From Cupriavidus pauculus (GTDB lineage: Bacteria; Pseudomonadota; Gammaproteobacteria; Burkholderiales; Burkholderiaceae), in NCBI RefSeq assembly GCF_002858765.1, contig NZ_PJRP01000011.1:62001-126000 (forward strand): DNA of 64,000 bases, in the 5' to 3' direction. The translations under genes were made by a program, and so were the position numbers. The notes below the pieces were generated by a model. It did no database searches. It saw only the letters and a program-made list of their open reading frames with translations, and had not been told where the DNA came from. Numbering within the stretch: position 1 is the first letter of the stretch; each line of letters starts with the position of its first letter. This document shows, in pieces, positions 39,369-48,300 of this stretch.

Positions 39369-41156
39369 ATGAAACCTTTCGCTCATCCCCCGCGCCATGC
39401 CATGCGCGCCAACGTCCTGGCGGCGGCCGTTGCGCTGGCGTGTCTGGCTACCGTTGGCACCGCTCACGCACAAGACGTCGTGCCGCAGGAAAGCGCCATG
39501 ATCAAGCTGATTCGCGGGCTGATCCAGAGCGGCGCGCTGGAAAAGAACGCCGGCGAGGCACTCCTGGCGCAGGCGCAGACCGAAGCCATGGCCGCACAGA
39601 TGGCACAGCGTCCCGCGCCGACTTCGGGTGCGGCGGGCGGTGCTGTGGCCGGCGCAGTGGCCGGCACTGCAGCGGGCACCGTGGCCGCCGTGCCCGGCGA
39701 AGTCCGTGTGCCCTACATCCCGGAAACAGTGCGCGACCAAATCCGCGACGAGGTCAAGGGCGAGGTCATGGCCCAGGCGAAGGCCGAGGGTTGGGCCGCG
39801 CCGAACGAGACGCCGGAATGGACCAAGCGCATCCGCGTCGAGGGTGATGTGCGTTTGCGCAACGAATCGCGCTTCTACTCGGGCAATAACAGCGATATCC
39901 AGATCGACTGGGCGGCCATCAATTCGGGCAACGGCTTCGACGTCAACCCGAATACCAATCTGTCGTTGCCGCCCCTGCTCAACACGCGACAGAATCGTCC
40001 CAACCAGTGGCGTGCCCGCGCCCGTGTCGGCGTGCTGGCTGACGTGACGGAAACGGTGAAGGCCGGCGTGCGCCTGGCCACCGGCAATGACAACAGCCCA
40101 GTTTCCACCAACCAGACGCTCGGCGGCGGCTTGGCGAAGAAGGATGTCTGGCTGGATCAGGCCTGGGCGTCGTACCAGCCGTTCGAGTGGATGAAAGTGA
40201 CAGGCGGGCGTTTCGGCAACCCCTTCTTCTCGACTGACACGCTCTATTCGTATGACCTGAACTTCGACGGACTGGCCGCGCAGTTCGAGAAGGCGCTGCC
40301 AAACCGCGACGTGACAATGTTCGGCACGCTTGGCTTCATCCCGCTGGAATATTCGAAGGACAACGCGCCCTCGAATAGCCAGGAGAAGATGAAGAGCGAG
40401 ATGAAGTATCTGATGGGGGCCCAGATTGGTGCCGACTGGAAGGTCAACAATGAAAACCGCCTGCGCGGCGCATTGGCGTACTACGACTTCCACAACGTCA
40501 CCGGCCGCGTTTCGGAACCCTGTGCACTGTACGCGGGCGCCGACGGTTGCAGCACGGACTGGACCCGCCCGGCCTTCATGCAGAAGGGCAACACGCTGAT
40601 GCTGTTGCGCAATATCGCACTCAACCCGCTGGATCCCGCTAATACGCCGCAACCGCAGTACGTGGGCCTGGCGTCGAAGTTCCAGTTGATGGACGTGAAC
40701 CTGCGCTGGGACACCAAGGTGGCCGGCTACGGCCTGCGTCTGGACGGCAACTACATCCGCAACCTGGCGTATGACGCCGACGAGATGTGGAATCGCGCCA
40801 ACGGCGGCATCGTCAACAACTTTGGCGGCAGTGGCGGCACCAGCCGCGAGGACTTCAAGAGCGGCGGCAATGCCTACATGTTCCAGGCCACGTTCGGCAA
40901 GCCTACGCCTGCCGCGCGCGGCGACTGGAACGTGTTGGCGGGCTACAAACGCATCGAGCCGGATGCGATGCCCGACGGGTACAACGACTCCACGTTCCAC
41001 GGTGGCGGCACCAACGCCCGTGGCTACTACCTGGGTGGCTCCTACGCGTTGGACAAGAATGCATGGGTGACCGGCCGCTGGATCTCCACGAAGGAAGTGT
41101 TCGGACCGCCGTTGTCCATCGATACGCTGCAGTTCGAATTCAACGCGCGGTTCTAA
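39369..41156 (+). CDS. Large putative porin (outer-membrane beta-barrel)
   Basis: A 595-residue outer-membrane protein. A signal peptide ends near ATVGTAHA, followed by a short helical segment (ESAMIKLIRGLIQSGALEKNAGEALLAQAQTEAMAAQ) and an Ala/Gly-rich linker, then a long beta-barrel from about residue 155 (WTKRIRVEGDVRLRNESRFY) with alternating aromatic strands and a C-terminal phenylalanine (FEFNARF). This matches the putative-porin (Porin_5-like) group. It could form oligomers through the N-terminal helices. Its place between TonB and a coiled-coil protein suggests it is the outer-membrane target of the TonB-like motor or a companion of TpsB; no plug domain is visible. Confidence 0.85.
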   Translation: MKPFAHPPRHAMRANVLAAAVALACLATVGTAHAQDVVPQESAMIKLIRGLIQSGALEKNAGEALLAQAQTEAMAAQMAQRPAPTSGAAGGAVAGAVAGTAAGTVAAVPGEVRVPYIPETVRDQIRDEVKGEVMAQAKAEGWAAPNETPEWTKRIRVEGDVRLRNESRFYSGNNSDIQIDWAAINSGNGFDVNPNTNLSLPPLLNTRQNRPNQWRARARVGVLADVTETVKAGVRLATGNDNSPVSTNQTLGGGLAKKDVWLDQAWASYQPFEWMKVTGGRFGNPFFSTDTLYSYDLNFDGLAAQFEKALPNRDVTMFGTLGFIPLEYSKDNAPSNSQEKMKSEMKYLMGAQIGADWKVNNENRLRGALAYYDFHNVTGRVSEPCALYAGADGCSTDWTRPAFMQKGNTLMLLRNIALNPLDPANTPQPQYVGLASKFQLMDVNLRWDTKVAGYGLRLDGNYIRNLAYDADEMWNRANGGIVNNFGGSGGTSREDFKSGGNAYMFQATFGKPTPAARGDWNVLAGYKRIEPDAMPDGYNDSTFHGGGTNARGYYLGGSYALDKNAWVTGRWISTKEVFGPPLSIDTLQFEFNARF

Positions 41157-41167
41157 AGGAGGATGAC

Positions 41168-41956
41168 GTGTTTCCGACCATCTTCTACCGTATCCAGAGC
41201 CTGGCGTTCCTGGCCACACTGGTGGCAGGCAATGCTTACGCGCAACAGGCGCCGAGCATGGAAGAGCGCCTGCGCAACCAGCTCCGAATCACCACCACGC
41301 AGTTGCAGCAGGCGCAAAACGAACTGGCGGCGCTGAAAGCCGGTCAGCCGTCTTCCGGTCAGTCTTCCGCCAGTGGCGCGGCCGGTGGCGGCGACGCCAG
41401 CGCTCTGCGCAAGGAGCTCGATGCCGTGCGGGCGCAGCTGGCCACCGAGCGTGGCGCGCGTGAGCAACTAGCCGATGCCACGCGCCAGGCGCATCTGCAG
41501 ACGCAGGGCGTCGTAGAGAAGGCAACCAACCAGATCGCTCAGTATCGCAAGTCCTATGACGAGCTGCTGCGTATGGCGCGCACCCTCGACGCCGAGCGCC
41601 GCAACCTGGTCGCCGAAGCTGGCGCGCGCCAGGCCGCCTTGAAGCGTTGCGAGAGCGCCAATACAAAGCTCTACAGCGTGGGGCAGGACATCCTGCGCGC
41701 TTACGAGACGGTGGACGTCGCGACAGTGCTGGCCGCGCGTCAGCCGTTCGCGGCGCAGAGCCGCGTGCGTTACGAGCAGATCGCGCAAGACTACGGCGAC
41801 AAGCTCTACGAGGGCCGTTTCGATGTGCGTGCGGGGGAGACGGTGGAGACGCCCGCTGAGGCGGTGGGTCAGACGCCGTCCAACACCGCGGCCGAGACGC
41901 CTGCCACGACAGTGGCCATGCCAGCGTCTGGCGCTGCCACGCCGGCGTCGCCATAA
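41168..41956 (+). CDS. Periplasmic coiled-coil protein of the Tps/TonB operon
   Basis: A 262-residue protein starting at the GTG at 41168, preceded by AGGAGGA; the same frame is open far upstream but there it runs through the porin gene. A signal peptide (AFLATLVAGNAYA) is followed by a long coiled coil (about 30-175: SMEERLRNQLRITTTQLQQAQNELAALKAG, then EQLADATRQAHLQTQ and RTLDAERRNLVAEAGARQAALKRCES). A conserved-looking C-terminal segment is KLYSVGQDILRAYETVDVATVLAARQPFAAQSRVRYEQIAQDYGDKLYEGRFDV, and the end is Thr/Ala/Pro rich. No known family recognised. A periplasmic scaffold between the motor and the outer-membrane proteins is a reasonable guess. Confidence 0.8.
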   Translation: MFPTIFYRIQSLAFLATLVAGNAYAQQAPSMEERLRNQLRITTTQLQQAQNELAALKAGQPSSGQSSASGAAGGGDASALRKELDAVRAQLATERGAREQLADATRQAHLQTQGVVEKATNQIAQYRKSYDELLRMARTLDAERRNLVAEAGARQAALKRCESANTKLYSVGQDILRAYETVDVATVLAARQPFAAQSRVRYEQIAQDYGDKLYEGRFDVRAGETVETPAEAVGQTPSNTAAETPATTVAMPASGAATPASP

Positions 41957-42038
41957 CCCAGCAAGCTGGTAGTGCCAGGCTAGTGCCAAACCTTACCGAA
42001 TCCGAATACCCATGAATGCTGCAGACCAAGGAGTCCCC

Positions 42039-42668
42039 ATGACTGAATCGACCACCTTCGACGCCGCGCAGGAAGCGACTGTCGTCCCCGAAGCGGCTTC
42101 CGCTCCCAATCCTGCGCCGGTCGCCGATGGCGCCACGCCCACACTGTTGACTCATGTCACCGCCGATCAGGTGGCCGATGCCATTCGCCACGCGGGTTGC
42201 GCGGTGAATCTTGTGCAGGAAGATGGCAGCGCGCGCCTGCACAGTGCCAGCCACGGCGTGGGTTTCCAGGTGCTTTGGGGCAATCGCGTGAGCGATGGGC
42301 AGTTTCTCGATTTCACGCTGAGCTGCCCGCTGCGCGTAGAAGGCGGCCAGTTTCCCGATGCGTTGCTCAACGAGTGGCATCGCAGCCGCCGTTTTGCGCG
42401 TATCGCATCGCATGGTGACTTCCTCGTGCTCGAAATGGATGTCATGGTCACGGGCGGCGTGACCGAGGCCTACCTCTCGGTGGCCATGCAGGTCTGGATC
42501 CAGATGATGGGCCAATTCTTCCTGCACCTGCGTAACTACCGGCCATCGACGCCGGAGGACATGCCTGGCGACGCAGGCGTCGACGACGCGGCAGGCGTGG
42601 AAGCCGCAGAGGGCGTAGAAGCCGTGGAGGCCGCAGAAGTCATCGAAGCCGGCGCAACCAGGGCCTGA
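42039..42668 (+). CDS. YbjN-domain protein
   Basis: A 209-residue protein from the ATG at 42039 (AAGGAG 7 bases before); an ATG at 42012 lacks a ribosome-binding site. Residues about 30-170 show the YbjN fold (ADQVADAIRHAGCAVNLVQEDGSARLHSASHGVGFQVLWG ... DALLNEWHRSRRFARIASHGDFLVLEMDVMVTGGVTEAYLSVAMQVW), related to type III secretion chaperones. No signal peptide is seen, so it is probably cytoplasmic. The tail is acidic (GVEAAEGVEAVEAAEVIEAG). A chaperone-like role for the huge exoprotein before export is possible but only inferred. A terminator follows, so it closes the tpsB operon. Confidence 0.82.
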   Translation: MTESTTFDAAQEATVVPEAASAPNPAPVADGATPTLLTHVTADQVADAIRHAGCAVNLVQEDGSARLHSASHGVGFQVLWGNRVSDGQFLDFTLSCPLRVEGGQFPDALLNEWHRSRRFARIASHGDFLVLEMDVMVTGGVTEAYLSVAMQVWIQMMGQFFLHLRNYRPSTPEDMPGDAGVDDAAGVEAAEGVEAVEAAEVIEAGATRA

Positions 42669-42695
42669 CGTCGACCTGCACTTCTTCACTTTGAG

Positions 42696-42739
42696 ACGGC
42701 ACGCCGGCGTTCCCCGACGGTGTGCCGTTCTCCTTTTGT
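42696..42739 (+). terminator. Terminator between the tpsB operon and the sigma-factor operon
   Basis: An 11-bp stem ACGGCACGCCG / CGGTGTGCCGT (one G-T pair) followed by TCTCCTTTTG. It lies 28 bases after the YbjN gene and separates the export/energy genes from the STN-sigma-FecR-exoprotein genes. Confidence 0.75.
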
Positions 42740-42875
42740 CATGGCAACGTCACTTTTTCTTCATACGATCCCGAACGGTGTTGCGCTGGCAGGGCCGGCT
42801 GCATCGACAGGATCTGACCGGACACCACCCCGTTCCTGACCGGCACACCCCTTATGCACAGGCCGTTCGATCTCC

Positions 42876-43571
42876 ATGGCACGTCTGACCGCTGCCGACC
42901 GTGCGCACGCAAATCCTGGGCGCGTCGCGACCATTGCGCTCGCGGCCTGCCTGCTATGGCCATGCGTGGCCAGTGGCGAGACCGACATGGCCTTTGACTT
43001 GCCGGCACAGCCGCTGAAATCAGCGCTCGCCCGCTATGACACACAGACCAATGTGTCGGTGTTCTACCCGTCCGACCTGGCCGAAGGCCGCTGGTCCCAC
43101 CCGGTACAAGGTGCGATGGCGCCGACGCAGGCACTGCATCGACTCCTTGAGGGTACCGGGCTCGTCGCGCACGCCACGGCAGGCGATGCCTTTGTCCTCG
43201 CCCCGACTGGCGAGACGCCCGCCAACGCGGACGCACAAGGCGTGGCCGCAGCCCGCCCGCCCTACGACGCGCTGGTGCAGTCTCGTGTGCAACAGACATT
43301 GTGTGCACGACCGGCATTGGCGCTGGGCACCTATCGGCTCGCCCTCTCTGTGCAAATCGACCGCGCCGGGCGCGTGCAGCAAGCGCGGTTGCTCGATACC
43401 ACCGGCGACGGTCGCCGCGATGCGGCCATCGTCGCAGCGTTGCATCACACCGAGATCGGCCGCGCACCGGCGCGTCCAGACCAGCCCTATGTGTTGCTGG
43501 TGCGTCCCGTGCAATGCTCACGGGGTGAGCACTGCCCCATGCCATGCGACGCGCCGCGGAGCTTGCAATGA
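42876..43571 (+). CDS. STN-domain protein with a TonB-C-like tail
   Basis: A 231-residue protein. After a signal-like segment (VATIALAACLLWPCVASG) comes an STN (secretin/TonB short N-terminal) domain at about 38-110 (MAFDLPAQPLKSALARYDTQTNVSVFYPSDLAEG ... ALHRLLEGTGLVAHATAGDAFVLAP), the module by which TonB-dependent transducers contact FecR. Instead of a receptor barrel it ends with a domain resembling the TonB C-terminus (RVQQTLCARPALALGTYRLALSVQIDRAGRVQQARLLDTTGDGRRDAAIVAAL, about 130-215). Its stop overlaps the sigma-factor start by 4 bases. It probably relays an envelope signal to the FecR protein encoded two genes downstream. Confidence 0.85.
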   Translation: MARLTAADRAHANPGRVATIALAACLLWPCVASGETDMAFDLPAQPLKSALARYDTQTNVSVFYPSDLAEGRWSHPVQGAMAPTQALHRLLEGTGLVAHATAGDAFVLAPTGETPANADAQGVAAARPPYDALVQSRVQQTLCARPALALGTYRLALSVQIDRAGRVQQARLLDTTGDGRRDAAIVAALHHTEIGRAPARPDQPYVLLVRPVQCSRGEHCPMPCDAPRSLQ

Positions 43572-44083
43572 GCGAACCCGTGCGATCCAGCCTGCGCGAC
43601 CTGCTGACGCAACGCTACGACGACCTCAAGCGGCGTCTGACCTGGCGGTTGGGGTCGGCCGAACTGGCGAGCGATGCCTTGCATGACACGTGGGTGCATC
43701 TGGACGACCGCAATGACGCCAACGGCCCGGTAGCCAGCCCTGCTGCTTACCTGATGCGCATGGCCACCAATCTGGCGCTCGACCGCCTGCAACGCGACCG
43801 GCGCCTGATGAGCGCAGAGGAACTGGATTCGCTCATGCTGGAGATTGCCGATCCCGCGCCGGGCCCCGCGCAAACCGTGGCCGCGCGCGTTGAGGTGGAA
43901 GCGCTGTCGAAGCTCATCGACACCATGCCACCACGCCGGCGGGCCATTTTCCTGGCCGTGCGCGTCGACGAACTCTCCAATCAGGAAGCGGCGGTACGCT
44001 TTGGCGTGTCGCCGCGGTTGATCGGGCTCGAACTGAAGCGGGCGCACGAGTACTGTGTGGCGCACATGGGAAACGATGATTAA
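43568..44083 (+). CDS. ECF sigma factor (FecI-like)
   Basis: A 171-residue extracytoplasmic-function sigma factor. Region 2 is RSSLRDLLTQRYDDLKRRLTWRLGSAELASDALHDTWVHL ... PAAYLMRMATNLALDRLQRDRR, and region 4 is LIDTMPPRRRAIFLAVRVDELSNQEAAVRFGVSPRLIGLELKRAHEYC. The ATG at 43568 overlaps the STN gene stop, so the two are coupled. It is followed by a FecR-like anti-sigma factor. By analogy with fecIRA, it would direct transcription of the adjacent exoprotein gene and perhaps the tpsB operon when the STN protein signals. I could not identify a convincing target promoter. Confidence 0.92.
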   Translation: MSEPVRSSLRDLLTQRYDDLKRRLTWRLGSAELASDALHDTWVHLDDRNDANGPVASPAAYLMRMATNLALDRLQRDRRLMSAEELDSLMLEIADPAPGPAQTVAARVEVEALSKLIDTMPPRRRAIFLAVRVDELSNQEAAVRFGVSPRLIGLELKRAHEYCVAHMGNDD

Positions 44084-44125
44084 AAAAATCGTGCCGATTC
44101 GGTCCTCCAGAACCGTCTTGTTGTC

Positions 44126-45154
44126 ATGCGAACTTGCTCGGCGTGCTTGCCAGATGCCATGACTGCCACCATGAATCCATTACTCAACCGGCCGCGCGGC
44201 CTGACCCGGATCGAACGCCAAGCGATGCGCTGGGTGCGAAAGATCGGTGCCGGCCAGATGACGCATCGCGATGGCGACGCCTTGCGGCAGTGGTGCCAGG
44301 CCAATCCCATGCATGCGACCGCGTTCGCCGACGCGCAACGCCAGTGGAAACTGCTGGCAATGGGGGGCGAGCGGTTGCTGGAAGACAAGCCGCTGGCGTC
44401 GCGCCCCGACATCAAGCCGGCGCCCGTGCATTGGCAGCGCCGTGCGTTTCTTGGCGGCGCGGTCGGCACGGTCGCCGCGACGACCACCGCGATGATGTTC
44501 CCGCCGCTGGGGCTGTGGCCATCTGCCCGCGAGATGCGCGCCGACTATCGCACCGTCGCTGGCGAGCAGCGTCGCGTGGCGCTTGGCGGCAATGTCGACG
44601 TTGAATTGAATACGCGCACGAGCATTGCGGTGAGCCAGCGGGGGCGCGTGGCGGGTATCGACCTGATTGCGGGCGAGACGGCCATCGATATGGCCGACGC
44701 GCGGTTGCCGTTCGCCGTCACCGCGGGGACCGGACGGGCTGTGGGCGCACGTGCACGCTTCGAGGTACGCCATATCGCCGAGCAGGTATGTGTCACTTGC
44801 GTCCAGGGATTGGTTCAGGTTTCCCACCCGGCCGGCGCCGTCACATTGACGGCGCGCCAACAGGTGTCTTACGACGACCACAAGCTGGCGCGCATCGTGA
44901 ACCTGGATGTCGCACGCATGCCAGCCTGGCGTGAAGGGTTCCTCCGATTCACGGAAACGCCGCTGGGCGAGGTGGTGAGCGAAATCAACCGCTATCGCTC
45001 CGGGAAGTTCGTGCTGATGGCGAGCGAGCTGGCCAGCCGGCCGGTGACGGGCAGATTTCAAATCAGCGCGCTCGACAAGGCCATCGCACAGATCCAGCAC
45101 TCGTTTGGACTTACCGCGCGCCATCTACCCGGCGGCATTGTGCTGCTGTCTTGA
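44126..45154 (+). CDS. FecR-family anti-sigma regulator
   Basis: A 342-residue inner-membrane regulator. The N-terminal cytoplasmic part (RLDREAL-like DUF4880 segment: RIERQAMRWVRKIGAGQMTHRDGDALRQWCQANPMHATAFADAQRQWKLL) binds the sigma factor. A membrane segment (about 108-130, GGAVGTVAATTTAMMFPPLGLW) is followed by the periplasmic FecR domain (DYRTVAGEQRRVALGGNVDVELNTRTSIAV ... GETAIDMADARLPFAVTAG) and a C-terminal STN-like domain (FLRFTETPLGEVVSEINRYRSGKFVLMASELASRPVTGRFQ). Other possible starts are the ATGs at 44159 and 44171; no ribosome-binding site decides. It sits between the sigma gene and the giant exoprotein gene. Confidence 0.9.
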   Translation: MRTCSACLPDAMTATMNPLLNRPRGLTRIERQAMRWVRKIGAGQMTHRDGDALRQWCQANPMHATAFADAQRQWKLLAMGGERLLEDKPLASRPDIKPAPVHWQRRAFLGGAVGTVAATTTAMMFPPLGLWPSAREMRADYRTVAGEQRRVALGGNVDVELNTRTSIAVSQRGRVAGIDLIAGETAIDMADARLPFAVTAGTGRAVGARARFEVRHIAEQVCVTCVQGLVQVSHPAGAVTLTARQQVSYDDHKLARIVNLDVARMPAWREGFLRFTETPLGEVVSEINRYRSGKFVLMASELASRPVTGRFQISALDKAIAQIQHSFGLTARHLPGGIVLLS

Positions 45155-45336
45155 TTCCGTCGCCAAATTGTCACCAAATCTTCAAGGAAATCCTTGCCGA
45201 TTCGCGCACGCCAAAGGGTCTAGTTCCCAGGAACATCGGCGGCATGGGCTGCCGATGGCAATGACGACAGGGCCTGACCGCGTTCGTTGAACGACGTGCA
45301 CGGGCCCGCAAACTTGCTTGACGGGATCAGGGCACC

Positions 45337-48300
45337 ATGCAGACGCGCGTTTACAAGAAGACCTTGCTTGTGCAGGAACCACGCAGAAATACGATGACGG
45401 TACGCCGCATACCCACGGCAAGGCCATTGGCCCGTACCGTGGCCTTGCTGGTGGCGGCCGGTGGCTTCTGGGGCAACGCGCATGCCAGCCAGGCGTTCAG
45501 CCGCGCGTGGATGGCACAGAAGAACATGATGCAGGACACAGCGGCGGCTACCGGCCGGCTGCCCAACGGCACGCCGGCCGCATCGCTGACCAGCCCGAAC
45601 GCGCAGCAGCAGCGCGCCAACGAGCAGTTGCAGCGTTCGATCCAGAACCTGGGCCAGGCCGCGCAGAGCATCGCCGCCATGCAGGCTGCACAGGCGGCTG
45701 CACGCCAGGCCGCCGCACTGGAGTCGTCGGTGCCCGATGGGCTCGCCGAAGGTGGGCTCAAGGTCGATACCAACAGCCTCACGGCTGGCTGGCTCAATGC
45801 AAAAAACCCCACGCAGAAAACGGCCGACGGCCGCACGCAGGTCACCATCGAGCAAACCGCCGACAAGGCCATCCTGAACTGGGAGACCTTCAACGTCGGG
45901 CGCAATACCACGGTCGAGTTCCAGCAGAAGCAGGACTGGGCGGTGCTGAACCGCGTCAACGATCCGCAGGCGCGTCCAAGCAAGATCCAGGGGCAGATCA
46001 AGGCCGATGGCACCGTCATGATCGTGAACCGCAACGGCATCGTGTTTACGGGCACGAGCCAGGTGGATACCCGCAATCTCGTGGCCGCTGCCGCCGGCAT
46101 GACCAACGCGCAGTTCGATAAGGGCCTGTTCAGCGAGTCGCGCGGCACGGGCTACGTGCCGACCTTCGCCAATGACCTGGCCGTGAGCACGACCGCCGTG
46201 ACGCACGGCGCGGCCACGGGCGATGTGGTGGTGGAAGCCGGTGCGCGCATTGCCACGCGCAAGCCCGAGTCGGTCACGCAGGGCGGCGGCTACGTGCTGC
46301 TGCTGGGCCGCGAGGCGCACAACCGCGGAACCATTGTCACGCCGGGCGGCCAGACCGCGCTGGCTGCCGGCGACAGTTTTGTGATCCGCCGAGGCCTCGG
46401 CACCGATGGGAATCCCAATTCGAGCACGCGCGGCAACGAGATCGACGTGCTGCGGCTGGCCGACAGCGCAGCGGGCCGCGTCACCAACAGCGGCCTGATC
46501 CAGGCCACCACGGGCGACATCACGCTCAAAGGTCATACGGTCGAGCAAACGGGCGTGCTGGTCTCGTCCACCTCCGTCAACACACGTGGCACGATCCACC
46601 TGCGCGCCGAGGGCGACGACAAGAGCCGCGTCACGTTGGCGCCGGGCAGCGTCAGCGCCATCCTGCTGGACGACAGCGGCGGCACGGCGCTCGACGTGCA
46701 GCGCGACGCGCTGCTGCGTGACTCCGGCACCGCGAGCGAATCCGGCTACAACCGCCGCGACCAGTCGCTGGTGCAGGTGATCTCGGCAGGCGACGTCCTG
46801 TTCGACGGCAATTCGCTGACACTTGCCACGGGCGGGCAGATCAGCGTGAACGCCGTGCGTCGTGCGCTGCTGGCCGACCGCGCCATCCTCGACGTGGCCG
46901 GTGCGGTGGGCGTCAATGTGGCGATGGAAGCCAACAACGTCCAGATCAATACCCAGGGCAACGAGCAACGCGATTCGCCGGGCAACCGCGACTCGGGCAA
47001 GCTCAACAACACCACGATGTGGGTGGACCGTCGTTACCTGGTCCGCGTGCCGGCGGGCACCAACGGCTACACCACGGACCGCTGGTACACCGGCGGCGGC
47101 CTGCTGGAAGTCAGCGGTTACCTGAGCACGAGCGGCCACGGCATCGGCGAATGGGCCGCGCTGGGCGGCACCGTGACCTTCGATGGCGGCCAACTGGTCA
47201 CGCAGGCCGGCTCGTCGGTCAACGTCTCGGGCGGCTCGCTGAACGTGCAGACCGGCATGATCCGGCAGAGCTGGCTGCGCGGCGAGGATGGCCGCCTGTA
47301 CAGCCTCGACAATGCACCCGCCGACCTGCGCTACAGCGGCCTGTATCGCGGTTACGAAACCCAGCACCAGCGCTGGGGCAAGTCTTCCACCGAACAGTTC
47401 AACAGTCCGCTGATCGCGCCGGACCGCCGCCTGGAAAACGGCTACACCGTGGGGCGCGATGCGGGCCGCGTGGTGGTGGGCACGGGCTCGGCGGTGTTGG
47501 AAGGCGCCATCGAATCGGCGGTCTACCAGGGACCGCGCCAGAGCCAGGCGCGGGACGCCACGCTCGATGGCTATCGTCAGTCGCAGATTGCCGCGCCGCT
47601 GGCCGGCGAACTCGTGATCGGGTCGATCCGGCCGGTCTACGACACCGCGTCGGGCATGCTGCGAGACAGCCCGACCGCCGTCGTGAAACAGGTGGAGATT
47701 GGCACCGCCGAACGTATCGCCCAGGGGCTCGGTCTCGACGGAACGATGCCCGAGGCATTGGCCGGCCATATTGCACTGGATGCCGGCTGGGTCAACGCAC
47801 AAGGGCTGGGTCGCCTCAAGGTCTACGCGCAGGATGGTATCGCGGTAGACGCGCCGGTGACCGTGGCCAACGGCGGCGGCATCGCGCTGCACGCGGGCAA
47901 GGTGGACGTCAACGCGGACCTGACGGCGCGCGGCGGCCAGATCGTGCTGGGCAACATGGTGGACCGGCTGGTGGGCACGAGTACCAACGAATGGCTGGGC
48001 GCCCCCATTTCGACCACGCCGGCTGCGATGGCGGGTGTCAACGTGGGGTCTGGCGTCACACTCGATACACGCGGCCTCTGGACCAACCTGCGCACGGACG
48101 CCGGTGACATTGCGGGGCTCCCGTATATCCATGGCGGCGATATCCGCATCAGTACCACGGGCGATATCGTGCTGGACACCGGCAGTGTGCTGGATGTCTC
48201 GTCGGGCGCGGCGTTGAAGGCCAACGGCAAGCTCGACGGCGGCCGGGGCGGCAATATCTCGCTGTTGTCGAACCAGCTCGACACCACCGGCAAGAACGCC

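Noticed and set aside
39306..41219. A 637-codon minus-strand frame opposite the porin
   Set aside because: The sense porin has a signal peptide and barrel features; the antisense product shows none.
45181..45240. A FecI-type promoter (GGAAAT plus downstream box) before the giant tpsA
   Set aside because: GGAAAT is present near 45186 but no matching -10 element lies at the required distance, so the call is not supported.
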